Positions 1 to 7,653 of a DNA stretch of 9,061 nucleotides are shown here, one piece after another; the stretch's first letter is position 1; every line of letters begins with the position of its first letter. Source of the stretch: Candidatus Cloacimonadota bacterium (GTDB taxonomy: Bacteria; Cloacimonadota; Cloacimonadia; JGIOTU-2); NCBI GenBank assembly GCA_011043895.1, contig DRBZ01000091.1:1-9061 (forward strand). Reading direction: 5' to 3'. A program made the position numbers and the translations under genes. The notes under the pieces are model-generated. The model saw nothing but the letters and a program-made list of their open reading frames with translations, did not search any database and had not been told where the DNA came from.

Positions 1-139
1 CCCAAACCCCAGTTTGGGAATGCAAGAATTAGTTTGGGACGGGAAAGATGAAAGCGGAAAAGAAGTGAAAAGCGGTGTGTATTTTTATAAACTCAATAAT
101 AATAATGAACATATCGGTAAGGTAATAAAGTTGAAATAA
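1..139 (+). CDS. C-terminal end of a secreted protein with a FlgD/Ig-like sorting tail (partial)
   Basis: The reading frame is open from base 2 to a TAA at 137-139, giving the last 45 residues of a protein that starts outside the window. The translation contains ELVWDGKDESGK, then SGVYFYKL, and ends IGKVIKLK. This is the hallmark end of the FlgD_ig / type IX secretion type-A C-terminal domain (W.G.D..G..V..G.Y.Y......K...L.K). The same ending occurs in the nuclease at 461 and the protease at 1585, so the protein was probably exported to the cell surface or medium. The catalytic or structural part is not visible. The next gene starts 16 nt after the stop, so the two may be co-transcribed. Confidence 0.8.
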   Translation, partial: PNPSLGMQELVWDGKDESGKEVKSGVYFYKLNNNNEHIGKVIKLK

Positions 140-155
140 CGAAAAGGAGAATTGT

Positions 156-380
156 ATGGAAAAATTTGTAACCCTCTTAAAGAAAAACTTCATTGTTTAC
201 GGATTAACAGTTTTTGTGCTTTTTGGAATATTTGTATTCCTTGTTGAAAATTTACTTTCGACTCTATTCAAATGGGGAGCACCTTCTTCTCTTTTAAAGA
301 TCATCCTCATGAGTCTAATATATTCCGTTTTAATGACAGTTTATGTATTCGCGATCAAAAAGGAAAAATTCATAGACTAA
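156..380 (+). CDS. small two-helix membrane protein, unknown function
   Basis: A 74-residue protein that I do not recognise. The ATG has a good Shine-Dalgarno sequence (AGGAG at 145-149, spacing 6). Two hydrophobic segments are visible, about residues 12-34 and 46-66. The N-terminus (MEKFVTLLKKN) and C-terminus (AIKKEKFID) are both lysine-rich, which predicts both ends in the cytoplasm with a short loop between the helices. It lies 16 nt after the stop of the truncated sorting-tail gene, so it may belong to that transcript, and it is followed by a hairpin with a T-run at 426-458. The ribosome site and membrane topology make it a believable gene; function cannot be assigned. Confidence 0.65.
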   Translation: MEKFVTLLKKNFIVYGLTVFVLFGIFVFLVENLLSTLFKWGAPSSLLKIILMSLIYSVLMTVYVFAIKKEKFID

Positions 381-391
381 GCGTTATTCCC

Positions 392-420
392 TTGCTTTAG
401 AATCCAATAAACTTTACAAT
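392..420 (+). promoter_or_regulatory. sigma70-like promoter candidate for the nuclease gene
   Basis: TTGCTT at 392-397 and TACAAT at 415-420 are separated by exactly 17 nt. The -10 box matches the consensus at 5 of 6 positions and the -35 box at 3 of 6. Transcription would start near 427, at the foot of the hairpin that precedes the nuclease start codon. Assigned by motif only. Confidence 0.4.
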
Positions 421-425
421 AATCC

Positions 426-458
426 AACCTCGCAGCAATGACGGTGCGAGGTTTTTTT
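426..458 (+). terminator. hairpin with T-run: terminator and/or structured leader of the nuclease gene
   Basis: AACCTCGCA (426-434) pairs with TGCGAGGTT (445-453) around a 10-nt loop, and T452-T458 forms a seven-base T-run. This is a standard intrinsic terminator for the preceding membrane-protein transcript. Unusually, the nuclease ATG follows at 461, and its only Shine-Dalgarno-like sequence (GAGG, 448-451) lies inside the 3' arm of the stem. The element could therefore also limit translation of the nuclease. Confidence 0.7.
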
Positions 459-460
459 AT

Positions 461-1522
461 ATGAAGAAAATTGTATTTGTGCTTATTTTTATACTTGCTT
501 TGGCATCCTTTCTATGCGCCGATTATTACGACGGCACAGAGGGATTATATGGCGATGAGCTCAAAACAGCATTGTATTTTATCATAAAAGATCATACTAC
601 TTATAGTTATGATGCATTGCGTGATTACATTCTCCCGAATACGGATGAAGATCCCAATAATTCAAATAATGTTATTCTTATCTACACAGGTCGCTCACAG
701 GATAAGGACACCTTCGGTGGCTTACTTGATGAGTGGAACCGCGAGCATGTTTGGGCAAAGTCACACGGAGATTTCGGCAACACAATTCCCTGTGGTACTG
801 ATGCACATCATATACGCCCGTGTGATGTGGGAGTAAATTCCATTCGCGGGAATAAGGATTTTGATAATGGCGGTTCTGCGGTATATGGATATTATAATGA
901 TTATGCAGGAAACACCGATGGCGATTCTTTTGAGCCGCGTGATGAAGTGAAGGGTGATATTGCACGTATGATAATGTACATGGCTGTACGCTACGAAGGT
1001 GAGAATGACGAACCCGATCTTGAACTGGTCGATTACATACCTTCATCACCGGCAGGACAACCTTATTTTGGTAAAGAAAGTGTGCTCATCCAATGGCATA
1101 TTGACGACCCTGTGGATTCCTTTGAAATTACCCGTAACGAGAAAATCTATACTAACTGGCAGCATAACCGAAATCCTTTTATCGATCATCCTGAGTTTGT
1201 TGAACGTATCTGGTGCTATGCAATCGATGATCCCTGTATGGAAAATATCATAATTAAATCATATCCCAATCCTTTTTCTACTTCTACAACTCTTTCTTTT
1301 TCATTAACCATGAATGAGCAGGAATTAGAAAGAATTGATATCTACAATGTGAAAGGACAAATTGTTCGCACTCTCCTCATCTTCAGTTCACCATTTCACC
1401 CTGTCGAAGTAACCTGGGATGGCAGGGATGGAAATGATAAACTCGTAAAGAATGGAATTTATTTTTATGTTGTTAGCATTGAAAAGCAAAAATATGTTAA
1501 TAAATTAACGTTCATGAAATAA
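461..1522 (+). CDS. secreted endonuclease I family nuclease with sorting tail
   Basis: This 353-aa protein probably degrades extracellular DNA or RNA. Residues 1-20 are a signal peptide (MKKIVFVLIF..., ending near FLCA). Residues about 85-250 match the Endonuclease_1 family (E. coli EndA, Bacillus extracellular RNase Bsn), a beta-beta-alpha-metal fold. REHVWAKSH (94-102) carries the probable base His96 beside Glu95; DAHHIRP is at 114-120 and VNSIRGNKDF at 125-134, with Asn126 a likely metal ligand by analogy with Vvn nuclease. Also seen are PRDEVKGDIARM (159-170), common in this family, and NRNPFIDHPEFVERIW (236-251). Residues about 263-353 form the FlgD/Ig-like sorting tail (SYPNPFS, YNVKGQIV, VTWDGRDG, NGIYFY). 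The start is fixed by the signal peptide; translation initiation looks weak because GAGG is 9 nt away and inside a hairpin. The gene converges on the C10 protease. Confidence 0.92.
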   Translation: MKKIVFVLIFILALASFLCADYYDGTEGLYGDELKTALYFIIKDHTTYSYDALRDYILPNTDEDPNNSNNVILIYTGRSQDKDTFGGLLDEWNREHVWAKSHGDFGNTIPCGTDAHHIRPCDVGVNSIRGNKDFDNGGSAVYGYYNDYAGNTDGDSFEPRDEVKGDIARMIMYMAVRYEGENDEPDLELVDYIPSSPAGQPYFGKESVLIQWHIDDPVDSFEITRNEKIYTNWQHNRNPFIDHPEFVERIWCYAIDDPCMENIIIKSYPNPFSTSTTLSFSLTMNEQELERIDIYNVKGQIVRTLLIFSSPFHPVEVTWDGRDGNDKLVKNGIYFYVVSIEKQKYVNKLTFMK

Positions 1523-1539
1523 AAAGATCTGTACAAGAG

Positions 1540-1578
1540 AAGGGCGAAATCATTGATCTCGCCCTTATGTTTATATAA
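1540..1578. terminator. bidirectional terminator between nuclease and C10 protease
   Basis: AAGGGCGA (1540-1547) pairs with TCGCCCTT (1559-1566). One mismatch and three more pairs (ATC/GAT) close a 3-nt loop. A T-rich stretch follows on the plus strand, and on the minus strand the hairpin is followed by a T-run (complement of the A-rich 1520-1525). It sits between the two convergent stop codons, 17 nt after the nuclease and 18 nt after the protease, and probably ends both transcripts. Confidence 0.8.
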
Positions 1579-1584
1579 GATTTT

Positions 1585-4500
1585 TTACTTTAACAAAATA
1601 AGCTTCTTTATCTCAGATTTATAGGAATCGGTTTCGAGTCTGTAGAAATATACACCATTCGGTATATCCTTTTCCGCATCGTCACGACCGTTCCATTCAA
1701 AGATATTCTCACCTGGTTGGGCATTTTGGATATCATAGGAAGATACAAGCTGTCCGAGCAGGTTATAGACCTTGATCTTGGGATTCTGAGCATGAGTATT
1801 TGGCAGTCCGAAAGAAATTTTTGTATTATCTTTTACTGGATTCGGGAAGTTTTGTGCTAGATAGTATGTGTAATGTTGAGGATCATTTCCTGCACTGGTA
1901 ACTGGTGAGCAATCCACAACACCGGTTCTTTCAAGATTATATCTATAAATTCCGACAAGCATATCGCTGTCACCGTATGGAGTCTTATAATCGATGATCC
2001 ACATACCGGCATTGGTGCCCACAGCGATGTCATAGTCCCCATCTCCATCCACATCACTGATCTGAGGAGAGGATTTGATATCATAATCGAAGTAGATCGG
2101 GAATTCGATGGTCGGATCACCTTGCATATCAACGCTGTAGAGATATTTATCATTACAGCCGAAAACGATGTCATACAAACCGTTTCCATCCAGATCTGCA
2201 ACTGCTGGAGTTGATTCGATACCCCCGGTAACATCATAAGGGAAGCCGGGCAGATCATTTCCGAGCCAGTCAAGTGCATATAATTTGTTATTCATAGTTC
2301 CGGCAATTATAACCAGATCGTTCATATTTGCCGAGTTGTCAGGATTGATCACAACAGGTGATGTTCTGATGTCACCGGAAAGAGGATATTCTGCTTCTAT
2401 ATTGCCATCGACATCCAGAATTGAGATAATGCCAGCTGCATCGCCGATAACGATCTTAATCGTATCATTGAATTTCACAATGGTGGGCGAACAATGAGGA
2501 GCGCCGGAAAGTGTGGCAGTCCAGTCTGTACTACCGGATGCATTGATGCAGTAGAGAATGCCATCATTGCAGGCAACAAGTATCTCTTTAACATTGTCCC
2601 CATTCAGGTCTTCGACTGCAACACCGACTGCGCTGTACATGAAGTTTGGAAGCTGGATTGGGAAATTGGGGTATGCTCCCCCATTCTGATTTATCACATA
2701 GAGATTTCGTGTAATAGTCTGACCGATGATCTCCTTAATGCCGTCTCCATCGAGATCTGTGATGACGGGAGTGCAGAGCAGATTACTGTCCGTTGCATAA
2801 TCAAAAAGTACAGAACCATCTGGATTGAGTGCAAGGATCTTGTTTGCACGTGATGCAGCTACGATCTCGAGTTCAGCATCCGCATCAAGGTTAGAAACAG
2901 CAACTGAGCCGTAAATCTGATTTCCAGTATTGTAGGGGAATCCGGATTTTTCTATCCCATCCATTCCATAGAAATGCAATTCACCGTTCTTATCTCCGCA
3001 AGCGAGTTCCATATCATTCTTGGTATTATTTATATCTGCGATCGCAGGAGAGCCGGGCACACCATTGGTAATGAGTACAGGCCAGCCGGCGAGATTCAGT
3101 GTCACATCGATGTCAAATTCAAGGTCTGCATAGTAACCATCATTGCTTGTAACGTGCAGAGTGAATGGAATCGTGCATACACCGATACCTTCATCAAATT
3201 CGACAGTGAAAGGATCGAGCAGGTTAAGTTGTGATGATCCTGGAGGTATATCGTTGTAGGTGCCAGTGGGATCGGTGACCGTTGCGCGAGGATCTGCTGT
3301 CTCAAGAGTTGCGACAACTGTTGTAGCAGTAGAGAAGCTTTGTCGGTTTGAAAGACGGACACGGATAGAGGCGGTCTCTCCTGGATTCACCTGACCATCA
3401 CCATCCCCGGAAAGCTCAGAAGTAAATACCTCATCAATTTCAAGGAACGGATATATACCACCCTGAATATTGAGCACACCATTATCAACTGAAGTAAATC
3501 CTGCAGGCATACCGCTTGGTAATGTGTACCAGCCATTGTATGAACCTGCCCAGCCAAAGTTGAGATGATAGGTATCTTCGCCAGAATTCCAGCCATCAAC
3601 GTTAATGGCATGTCCGCCTGCACCCGTAATACCTATCTCGCATGGACGGGCAGCCATCATATCATTCTGAATCTGTGGATAAAAATTTGGATGAGAGGAA
3701 TAGTAATGAGATGCGGTATCAAAATCGAATTTATTGAGAAGAGCATTACGAACATCAGAGCAGTATGCACCCGATGCATTATACGAATATTGCATCTCAA
3801 CTGCAACACCACAAGCAAAAGATACCGCTGCTTTAAGTGAATTGGGTAGAGGAAGATTGGTTTGGTAATACATACGAACTTGATCAAGGAGAACATTAAG
3901 CTCGGGAAATGAGGGGAAGTCCAGTGTGATATGGTCATTATCAATATAAATATGTGGCCAGGTGTTATCAGAAACATAATCATCGGCATCAGAAAATGTT
4001 GCGTCATCCACATAGCGATGATAATCCACGATCATACCCATGGCAGTTGCCACACAACCGACTACGCATCTTCCTCCGTGCTGTGGATCAATAGGACAAT
4101 ACATATTCCATGGATAGCCCTGATCCCAGAGCGCTTCGAGCCATCCGCCAGTTGAGGTTGAGCCAGATGGGGGATAGATATCTCGACCTTTGGTTTGCTG
4201 TACAAAATAGCTCAGGTCCTTTTGCTCATACTTATCCCAGAGCATATTGTTCTTTGCAAGTATATCCGAAGAAGTATAGGGGATACCTTTCTTTCGAAGA
4301 TCAAGATCGAGTGTCACAAAGTGATGCCCAATCGTCCATTCGTCATCGTTCTCAACTTCAATATAGTTATTCAGGAAAGAATAACCGAGAATTGGAACGA
4401 TGTCCGTATCGCTGGAAACAATGATGAATCCTTGTGGATCGAGGTGAAAAACATAACCCAATATTTCACCATTATCATTCGTAAGTGTAAAATAATCTTC

Positions 4501-4641
4501 AACAATGAAGTCATCTTTGTTTTCAATAGCAAGTTTAAATTTTGCAGTTTGTTCTGCGAGCTGAAAACTCACGGGAGCAGCAGATAGAGTAAGGGTAATA
4601 AGTATGATAAAAATACTAAATAAAAATAAACCCTTTTTCAT
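1585..4641 (-). CDS. secreted C10 family (streptopain-like) cysteine protease with FG-GAP propeller and sorting tail
   Basis: A 1018-aa exported protease. Residues 1-21 are a signal peptide (MKKGLFLFSIFIIL...). About 22-140 is a Spi-type propeptide/inhibitor region (QGFIIVSSDTDIVPILGYS, 70-88). About 155-395 is the peptidase C10 domain: catalytic Cys196 in VVGCVATAMG, His344 in GGHAINVDGW, and NFGWAG (361-366) with the conserved Trp. About 400-520 looks like a beta-sandwich linker (SGDGDGQVNPGETASIRV). About 525-915 holds eight FG-GAP/VCBS-like repeats of about 45-50 residues with calcium-loop motifs such as DLDGDG, DLDGNG and DVDGDGD, predicting a beta-propeller. Residues 926-1018 are the sorting tail (NFPNPVKDN, VYNLLGQLV, FEWNGRDD, NGVYFYRLE). 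The ATG is preceded by GGAGG at spacing 6 (plus-strand 4648-4652). Secreted C10 proteases degrade host or environmental protein; the propeller may bind substrate or surface. All catalytic residues are intact. Confidence 0.93.
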   Translation of the reverse strand: MKKGLFLFSIFIILITLTLSAAPVSFQLAEQTAKFKLAIENKDDFIVEDYFTLTNDNGEILGYVFHLDPQGFIIVSSDTDIVPILGYSFLNNYIEVENDDEWTIGHHFVTLDLDLRKKGIPYTSSDILAKNNMLWDKYEQKDLSYFVQQTKGRDIYPPSGSTSTGGWLEALWDQGYPWNMYCPIDPQHGGRCVVGCVATAMGMIVDYHRYVDDATFSDADDYVSDNTWPHIYIDNDHITLDFPSFPELNVLLDQVRMYYQTNLPLPNSLKAAVSFACGVAVEMQYSYNASGAYCSDVRNALLNKFDFDTASHYYSSHPNFYPQIQNDMMAARPCEIGITGAGGHAINVDGWNSGEDTYHLNFGWAGSYNGWYTLPSGMPAGFTSVDNGVLNIQGGIYPFLEIDEVFTSELSGDGDGQVNPGETASIRVRLSNRQSFSTATTVVATLETADPRATVTDPTGTYNDIPPGSSQLNLLDPFTVEFDEGIGVCTIPFTLHVTSNDGYYADLEFDIDVTLNLAGWPVLITNGVPGSPAIADINNTKNDMELACGDKNGELHFYGMDGIEKSGFPYNTGNQIYGSVAVSNLDADAELEIVAASRANKILALNPDGSVLFDYATDSNLLCTPVITDLDGDGIKEIIGQTITRNLYVINQNGGAYPNFPIQLPNFMYSAVGVAVEDLNGDNVKEILVACNDGILYCINASGSTDWTATLSGAPHCSPTIVKFNDTIKIVIGDAAGIISILDVDGNIEAEYPLSGDIRTSPVVINPDNSANMNDLVIIAGTMNNKLYALDWLGNDLPGFPYDVTGGIESTPAVADLDGNGLYDIVFGCNDKYLYSVDMQGDPTIEFPIYFDYDIKSSPQISDVDGDGDYDIAVGTNAGMWIIDYKTPYGDSDMLVGIYRYNLERTGVVDCSPVTSAGNDPQHYTYYLAQNFPNPVKDNTKISFGLPNTHAQNPKIKVYNLLGQLVSSYDIQNAQPGENIFEWNGRDDAEKDIPNGVYFYRLETDSYKSEIKKLILLK

Positions 4642-4665
4642 TTTAAACCTCCATTCTTTTTTATA

Positions 4666-4694
4666 ATTTAAGTTTAAAGGTGTATTCGTGTCAA
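4666..4694 (-). promoter_or_regulatory. sigma70-like promoter candidate for the C10 protease
   Basis: On the minus strand a perfect TTGACA (plus 4689-4694) is followed after 17 nt by TTAAAT (plus 4666-4671, 4 of 6 matches). The predicted start near 4659 leaves a leader of about 18 nt containing the GGAGG ribosome site. It lies in the 88-nt gap after the S4-domain gene, so the protease can be expressed independently of the upstream operon. Confidence 0.45.
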
Positions 4695-4729
4695 CTTTTT
4701 GGAAACGAATAAAAACACACCAGAAAAGT

Positions 4730-4984
4730 CTATTGATTCCTCACGAGAAGTTTATAATAGTTTTGAGCGTCACTTTTACTGACATTCCCTTTTGGGATTT
4801 CTGTAACTTCACATTCGACGATGAATCCATAAAGCATGATCTTAATCCGATCGCCCACATGTACCTTTTTTGATGGTTTAACAGGTTCACCATTGAGCAA
4901 TACCAAATCCTTATCACAGGCATTTTTCGCGATGGAACGGTGTTTGACAAGGCAGAGTTTGTCGAGGAGTACGTCGATTCTCAT
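4730..4984 (-). CDS. small S4-domain RNA-binding protein (RqcP/YabO or Hsp15-like)
   Basis: An 84-aa protein consisting almost only of an S4 RNA-binding domain. The pattern MRIDVLLDKLCLVKHRSIAK, then VLLNGEPVKPSKKVHVGDRI (residues about 28-47), is the classic S4 fold. The C-terminal DAQNYYKLL resembles the end of Bacillus YabO (RqcP). YabO/RqcP and Hsp15 bind 50S subunits with stalled peptidyl-tRNA during ribosome quality control; this role is inferred from similarity and size (B. subtilis RqcP is about 86 aa). It starts 1 nt after the stop of the glycoside hydrolase gene (TAA-T-ATG) and has no visible Shine-Dalgarno sequence, so it is probably translated by coupling. Last gene of the xseA operon. 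Hsp15 versus RqcP cannot be decided here. Confidence 0.85.
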   Translation of the reverse strand: MRIDVLLDKLCLVKHRSIAKNACDKDLVLLNGEPVKPSKKVHVGDRIKIMLYGFIVECEVTEIPKGNVSKSDAQNYYKLLVRNQ

Positions 4985-4985
4985 A

Positions 4986-6080
4986 TTATTTTGAGGTCAG
5001 AGTATCTGCAAGATTATAGTTATTCGCGATAATACCACCGAAATGAAAAATCGATATATTATCAAATCCATATTTCTGGGCAATTCTTATTTTGGATTGA
5101 ATATCCTGCGAGGTATATCGCTTTTGTTCATCCCATGCGCGAATGGATAGTGCAACTTTGTTGCCCGAGACGTCAGATAGATATTTATCCAACAGGTCTT
5201 TGAACGAGTAATCTGATTTTGTGTACATCATAAGATGTACATAGTCAAGGTCCTGGAAACCGAGCCACTCTTTCCAATCCTGATACTTATTATATTTTGC
5301 TTCCTGAAGGTCTGCAAAAGCAGTGACTGCGAAATCAACATAGGGCTTAAGGAACTTTATCTTAGCGCCGGTCTCCTTGATGAATTCAGAAACTACCTGC
5401 TGTTTCCAATCAGTATAATTATTTGAGTACTGATTAGTTGAGACATCATTGATGAAGTGCTTGAGCGCAAGAGGATTATAGGTGTAATCATTTCCGGGGT
5501 AGCGTATATAATCAAGAATGACTCCATCGATATCATAGTTTGCGACTACATCCAGTATGATGTCTTGCGTATATCGCTGCACTTCGGGAATTCCCGGATC
5601 AAAAAAGATGCCTTCTCCCCCATTGCAGTCCATCTGCTCCCCATTGTGAGTTTTGCATATCCAATCAGGATGCTTAAAATATGCATGGTCTTCAGGCAGT
5701 TTATAGGTATATTTCGGGGTAATGACAAAGGTGGTCATCCAGGCATATACCTTTATGTTGAAATTCTTTGCGGTCTGGATGAGAAATGAAAGGGGATCAA
5801 AATCTTCGAGTGTAACGAAATAGGATATCGGCTCGGGATTTGGAAAGGTTCGGATATATTTATTTGGTTTGTATAATGCATCTCCCCGATATCGTACTTC
5901 TGCGAATATCACATCAAAATCATGTTCTGCTGCTGTTTTGACTACGTTTACAATTTTCTGCGGAGTATTGATGTCCCATGCTGTAGCCCAGAGACTCCTT
6001 GTTCTTGCCAGTACCATCGAAGTTCCAGCAAGAAGAAATAAAATGATAACAAGAATAATTCTATTGAGTTTCTTTTTCAC
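4986..6080 (-). CDS. secreted glycoside hydrolase-like protein, GHL10 (PF02638) type
   Basis: A TIM-barrel hydrolase-like protein of 364 aa from the GTG start at 6080. That start gives a clean signal peptide, M(V)KKKLNRIILVII... to MVLA (residues 1-25), and has GGAG 4 nt upstream (plus 6085-6088). The longer ATG reading from 6161 adds 27 poorly fitting residues and overlaps xseA by 101 nt. Family motifs, numbered from the GTG: RYRGDALY (63-70), DFDPLSFLI (93-101), VYAWM (111-115), HPDW (137-140), FFDPGIPEV (159-167) and YDIDGVILDYIRYPG (182-196), with acidic residues of the last block likely at the active site. E. coli DigH (YddW), a GHL10 member, cleaves denuded peptidoglycan glycan, so a periplasmic or surface cell-wall glycan role is plausible, but the substrate is not shown. 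Its first 20 nt overlap the end of xseA. Confidence 0.85.
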   Translation of the reverse strand: MKKKLNRIILVIILFLLAGTSMVLARTRSLWATAWDINTPQKIVNVVKTAAEHDFDVIFAEVRYRGDALYKPNKYIRTFPNPEPISYFVTLEDFDPLSFLIQTAKNFNIKVYAWMTTFVITPKYTYKLPEDHAYFKHPDWICKTHNGEQMDCNGGEGIFFDPGIPEVQRYTQDIILDVVANYDIDGVILDYIRYPGNDYTYNPLALKHFINDVSTNQYSNNYTDWKQQVVSEFIKETGAKIKFLKPYVDFAVTAFADLQEAKYNKYQDWKEWLGFQDLDYVHLMMYTKSDYSFKDLLDKYLSDVSGNKVALSIRAWDEQKRYTSQDIQSKIRIAQKYGFDNISIFHFGGIIANNYNLADTLTSK

Positions 6081-7458
6081 GCTGCTCCAGGATCTCTGTG
6101 ACATCACATTTGCATGCACCATCAAAAAAATGAACAGTAAGTACATCTTCAACTGCCACATCTTTTATGGTATTCAGGATACGTGTTCCTTTTTTCGTCA
6201 ATGTATATCCACTTTTTAATATCTTTAATGGATTAAGTTCCTCGAGCCGGGCACTGAGATTGAGGAAATCATCCCTTACTATACGGTACTTTTTTGAGAA
6301 TGTCTGCCCCAGGCGGGATGAAAGTTCGACTAATGCATCTCGATTCGCATCGAGGTATATTGAGCGGAAGGATTGCAAAAACTTGATCTTCATCTCCTCA
6401 AGCTCGAAACGAATATTCGTTATATATGAAAGCGAATTTTTCAATCTGCTGTGGAGTTCGTCAACTCGCTGGTAATACTGCATAAGTACCTGTTGAGGGT
6501 GAAGTCGTTCGAGTTTATAGGTGAGTTCGGCACAGTGCATTCTCTGCTCCTGAAGCTGGCTGTACAGGATATTCTCCATTCGAGAGGCATAGGATTGCAG
6601 CTCGGAAAGCACTGCAGTTCTGTCTGGCACCACAAGCTCGGCAGCAGCAGATGGCGTGGGAGCCCGAAGATCAGCCACAAAATCCGAAATGGTAAAATCA
6701 GTTTCATGTCCCACTGCTGAGATGATTGGAATACTGGATGCAAATATTTCGCGAGCAACGATCTCTTCATTGAAGGGCCAGAGATCTTCTATCGAACCAC
6801 CTCCCCGTCCGATAATAATGACATCGATATCATCTCTTTTATTGAAAGCTCGAATGCCTTCTGCGATCTCAGCAGCAGCGCTATCACCCTGTACACGTGC
6901 AGGATAGAGTATGATCTCAACCGGATAGCGCCGGGAGAGCACATTCTTCATGTCCTGAATTGCAGCGCCGGTAGGTGAAGTAACGATTCCAATTTTTGAG
7001 GGATGTGTTGGAATTGCTCTTTTATGCCCCTCATCAAAGAGCCCTTCTGCTTCCAGTTTTTCCTTGAGCTTTCTGAAGGCGACCTCCAGTTCACCCACAC
7101 CAAGCGGACGCATCTGGTTGACATATAACTGGTACTGACCGCTGCGCTCATACACAGTTACTTTACCGTAGCAAAGCACTTCCATGCCGTTTTCCGGCTC
7201 AAAGCGCAAGTAGTGGTTGAATTGCCGAAAGAAAACACAGAGAAGACTGGCATTTTCATCTTTAAGTGTGAAATAAATATGCCCTGAGGAATGCCGCTTG
7301 TAATTTGAAATTTCTCCTTTGACCCAGAGGGCAGAGATGGTGTTCTCGAGAATGTTCTTTATGTGGGAAGTGATTTCCGAAACAGTGAAGATGTTCTCGT
7401 CAAAGAGGTTATCCCCCCTTTCTTTTTGTACAGTTTCTCCATTATCAGATAATTTCAT
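6061..7458 (-). CDS. xseA: exodeoxyribonuclease VII large subunit
   Basis: XseA, with several XseB small subunits, degrades single-stranded DNA into short oligonucleotides. From the ATG at 7458 it is 465 aa, normal for the family (E. coli 456). Residues about 24-120 are the N-terminal OB-fold (FTVSEI, LWVKGEISNYKRHSSGHIYF). About 125-445 is the Exonuc_VII_L domain: IGIVTSPTGAAI (156-167), IIGRGGGSIEDLWPF (215-229), SAVGHETDFTISDFVADLRAPTPSAAAE (247-274 region), a long helical coiled-coil stretch about 280-400, and GYTLTKKG near the end. An in-frame ATG at 7494 would add 12 residues; neither start has a Shine-Dalgarno sequence. I chose the inner one because family members begin shortly before the FTVSEI motif and because a TTGACA box overlaps the outer start. 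First gene of a leftward operon; no xseB gene follows it in the window. Confidence 0.95.
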   Translation of the reverse strand: MKLSDNGETVQKERGDNLFDENIFTVSEITSHIKNILENTISALWVKGEISNYKRHSSGHIYFTLKDENASLLCVFFRQFNHYLRFEPENGMEVLCYGKVTVYERSGQYQLYVNQMRPLGVGELEVAFRKLKEKLEAEGLFDEGHKRAIPTHPSKIGIVTSPTGAAIQDMKNVLSRRYPVEIILYPARVQGDSAAAEIAEGIRAFNKRDDIDVIIIGRGGGSIEDLWPFNEEIVAREIFASSIPIISAVGHETDFTISDFVADLRAPTPSAAAELVVPDRTAVLSELQSYASRMENILYSQLQEQRMHCAELTYKLERLHPQQVLMQYYQRVDELHSRLKNSLSYITNIRFELEEMKIKFLQSFRSIYLDANRDALVELSSRLGQTFSKKYRIVRDDFLNLSARLEELNPLKILKSGYTLTKKGTRILNTIKDVAVEDVLTVHFFDGACKCDVTEILEQREKETQ

Positions 7459-7541
7459 GAAGTGTAAATGAGTGGCAAAGGGAAAAATTGTCAAATTTAG
7501 GGAGTTAGTTCAAGCACTTGATTAATAATGAATAATAACAA

Positions 7542-7620
7542 GCATACCCCCAAAAATTAGAGTTAAATCTTTTTAAGCACTGCAAATAAAGGGTTTGTAG
7601 GTATTTCTCATTGAAAAAGT
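7542..7620 (+). repeat. degenerate dispersed repeat, copy A
   Basis: It begins GCATACCCCCAAAAATT and aligns with copy B at 7830 over about 65 columns at roughly 70% identity, with shared blocks TAAATC, ACTG, AAAT, GGTTTG and AGG. Its first 14 bases are perfectly inverted at 8107-8120. Unknown family; it may be one end of a non-coding mobile element. Confidence 0.6.
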
Positions 7621-7629
7621 TACTTTACA

Positions 7630-7653
7630 GATTCCCGCTTTCGCGGAAATGAC
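7630..7653. repeat. decayed CCCGC/GCGG palindromic repeat
   Basis: ATTCCCGC (7631-7638) and GCGGAAAT (7643-7650) are inverted copies with one mismatch around a TTTC loop, followed by GAC. It resembles the widespread intergenic repeat that reads ATTCCCGC...GCGGGAATGAC (dRS3-like in Neisseria and similar elements elsewhere). The resemblance is from memory; the inverted structure is seen directly. Confidence 0.55.

Noticed and set aside
678..1049. Open frame of 123 codons on the minus strand inside the nuclease gene
   Set aside because: It lies entirely opposite a clearly recognised nuclease domain, has no family motifs and is rich in His, Arg and Tyr as expected for an antisense shadow.
4195..4587. 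Open frame of 130 codons on the plus strand opposite the C10 protease N-terminus
   Set aside because: Antisense to the conserved propeptide region, no ribosome site and no recognisable motif.
4678..4726. TATTCG/CGAATA inverted repeat (4683-4688 and 4706-4711) considered as a terminator for the S4-gene operon
   Set aside because: Short stem with a 17-nt loop and no convincing terminal T-run; it overlaps the more convincing TTGACA box of the protease promoter.
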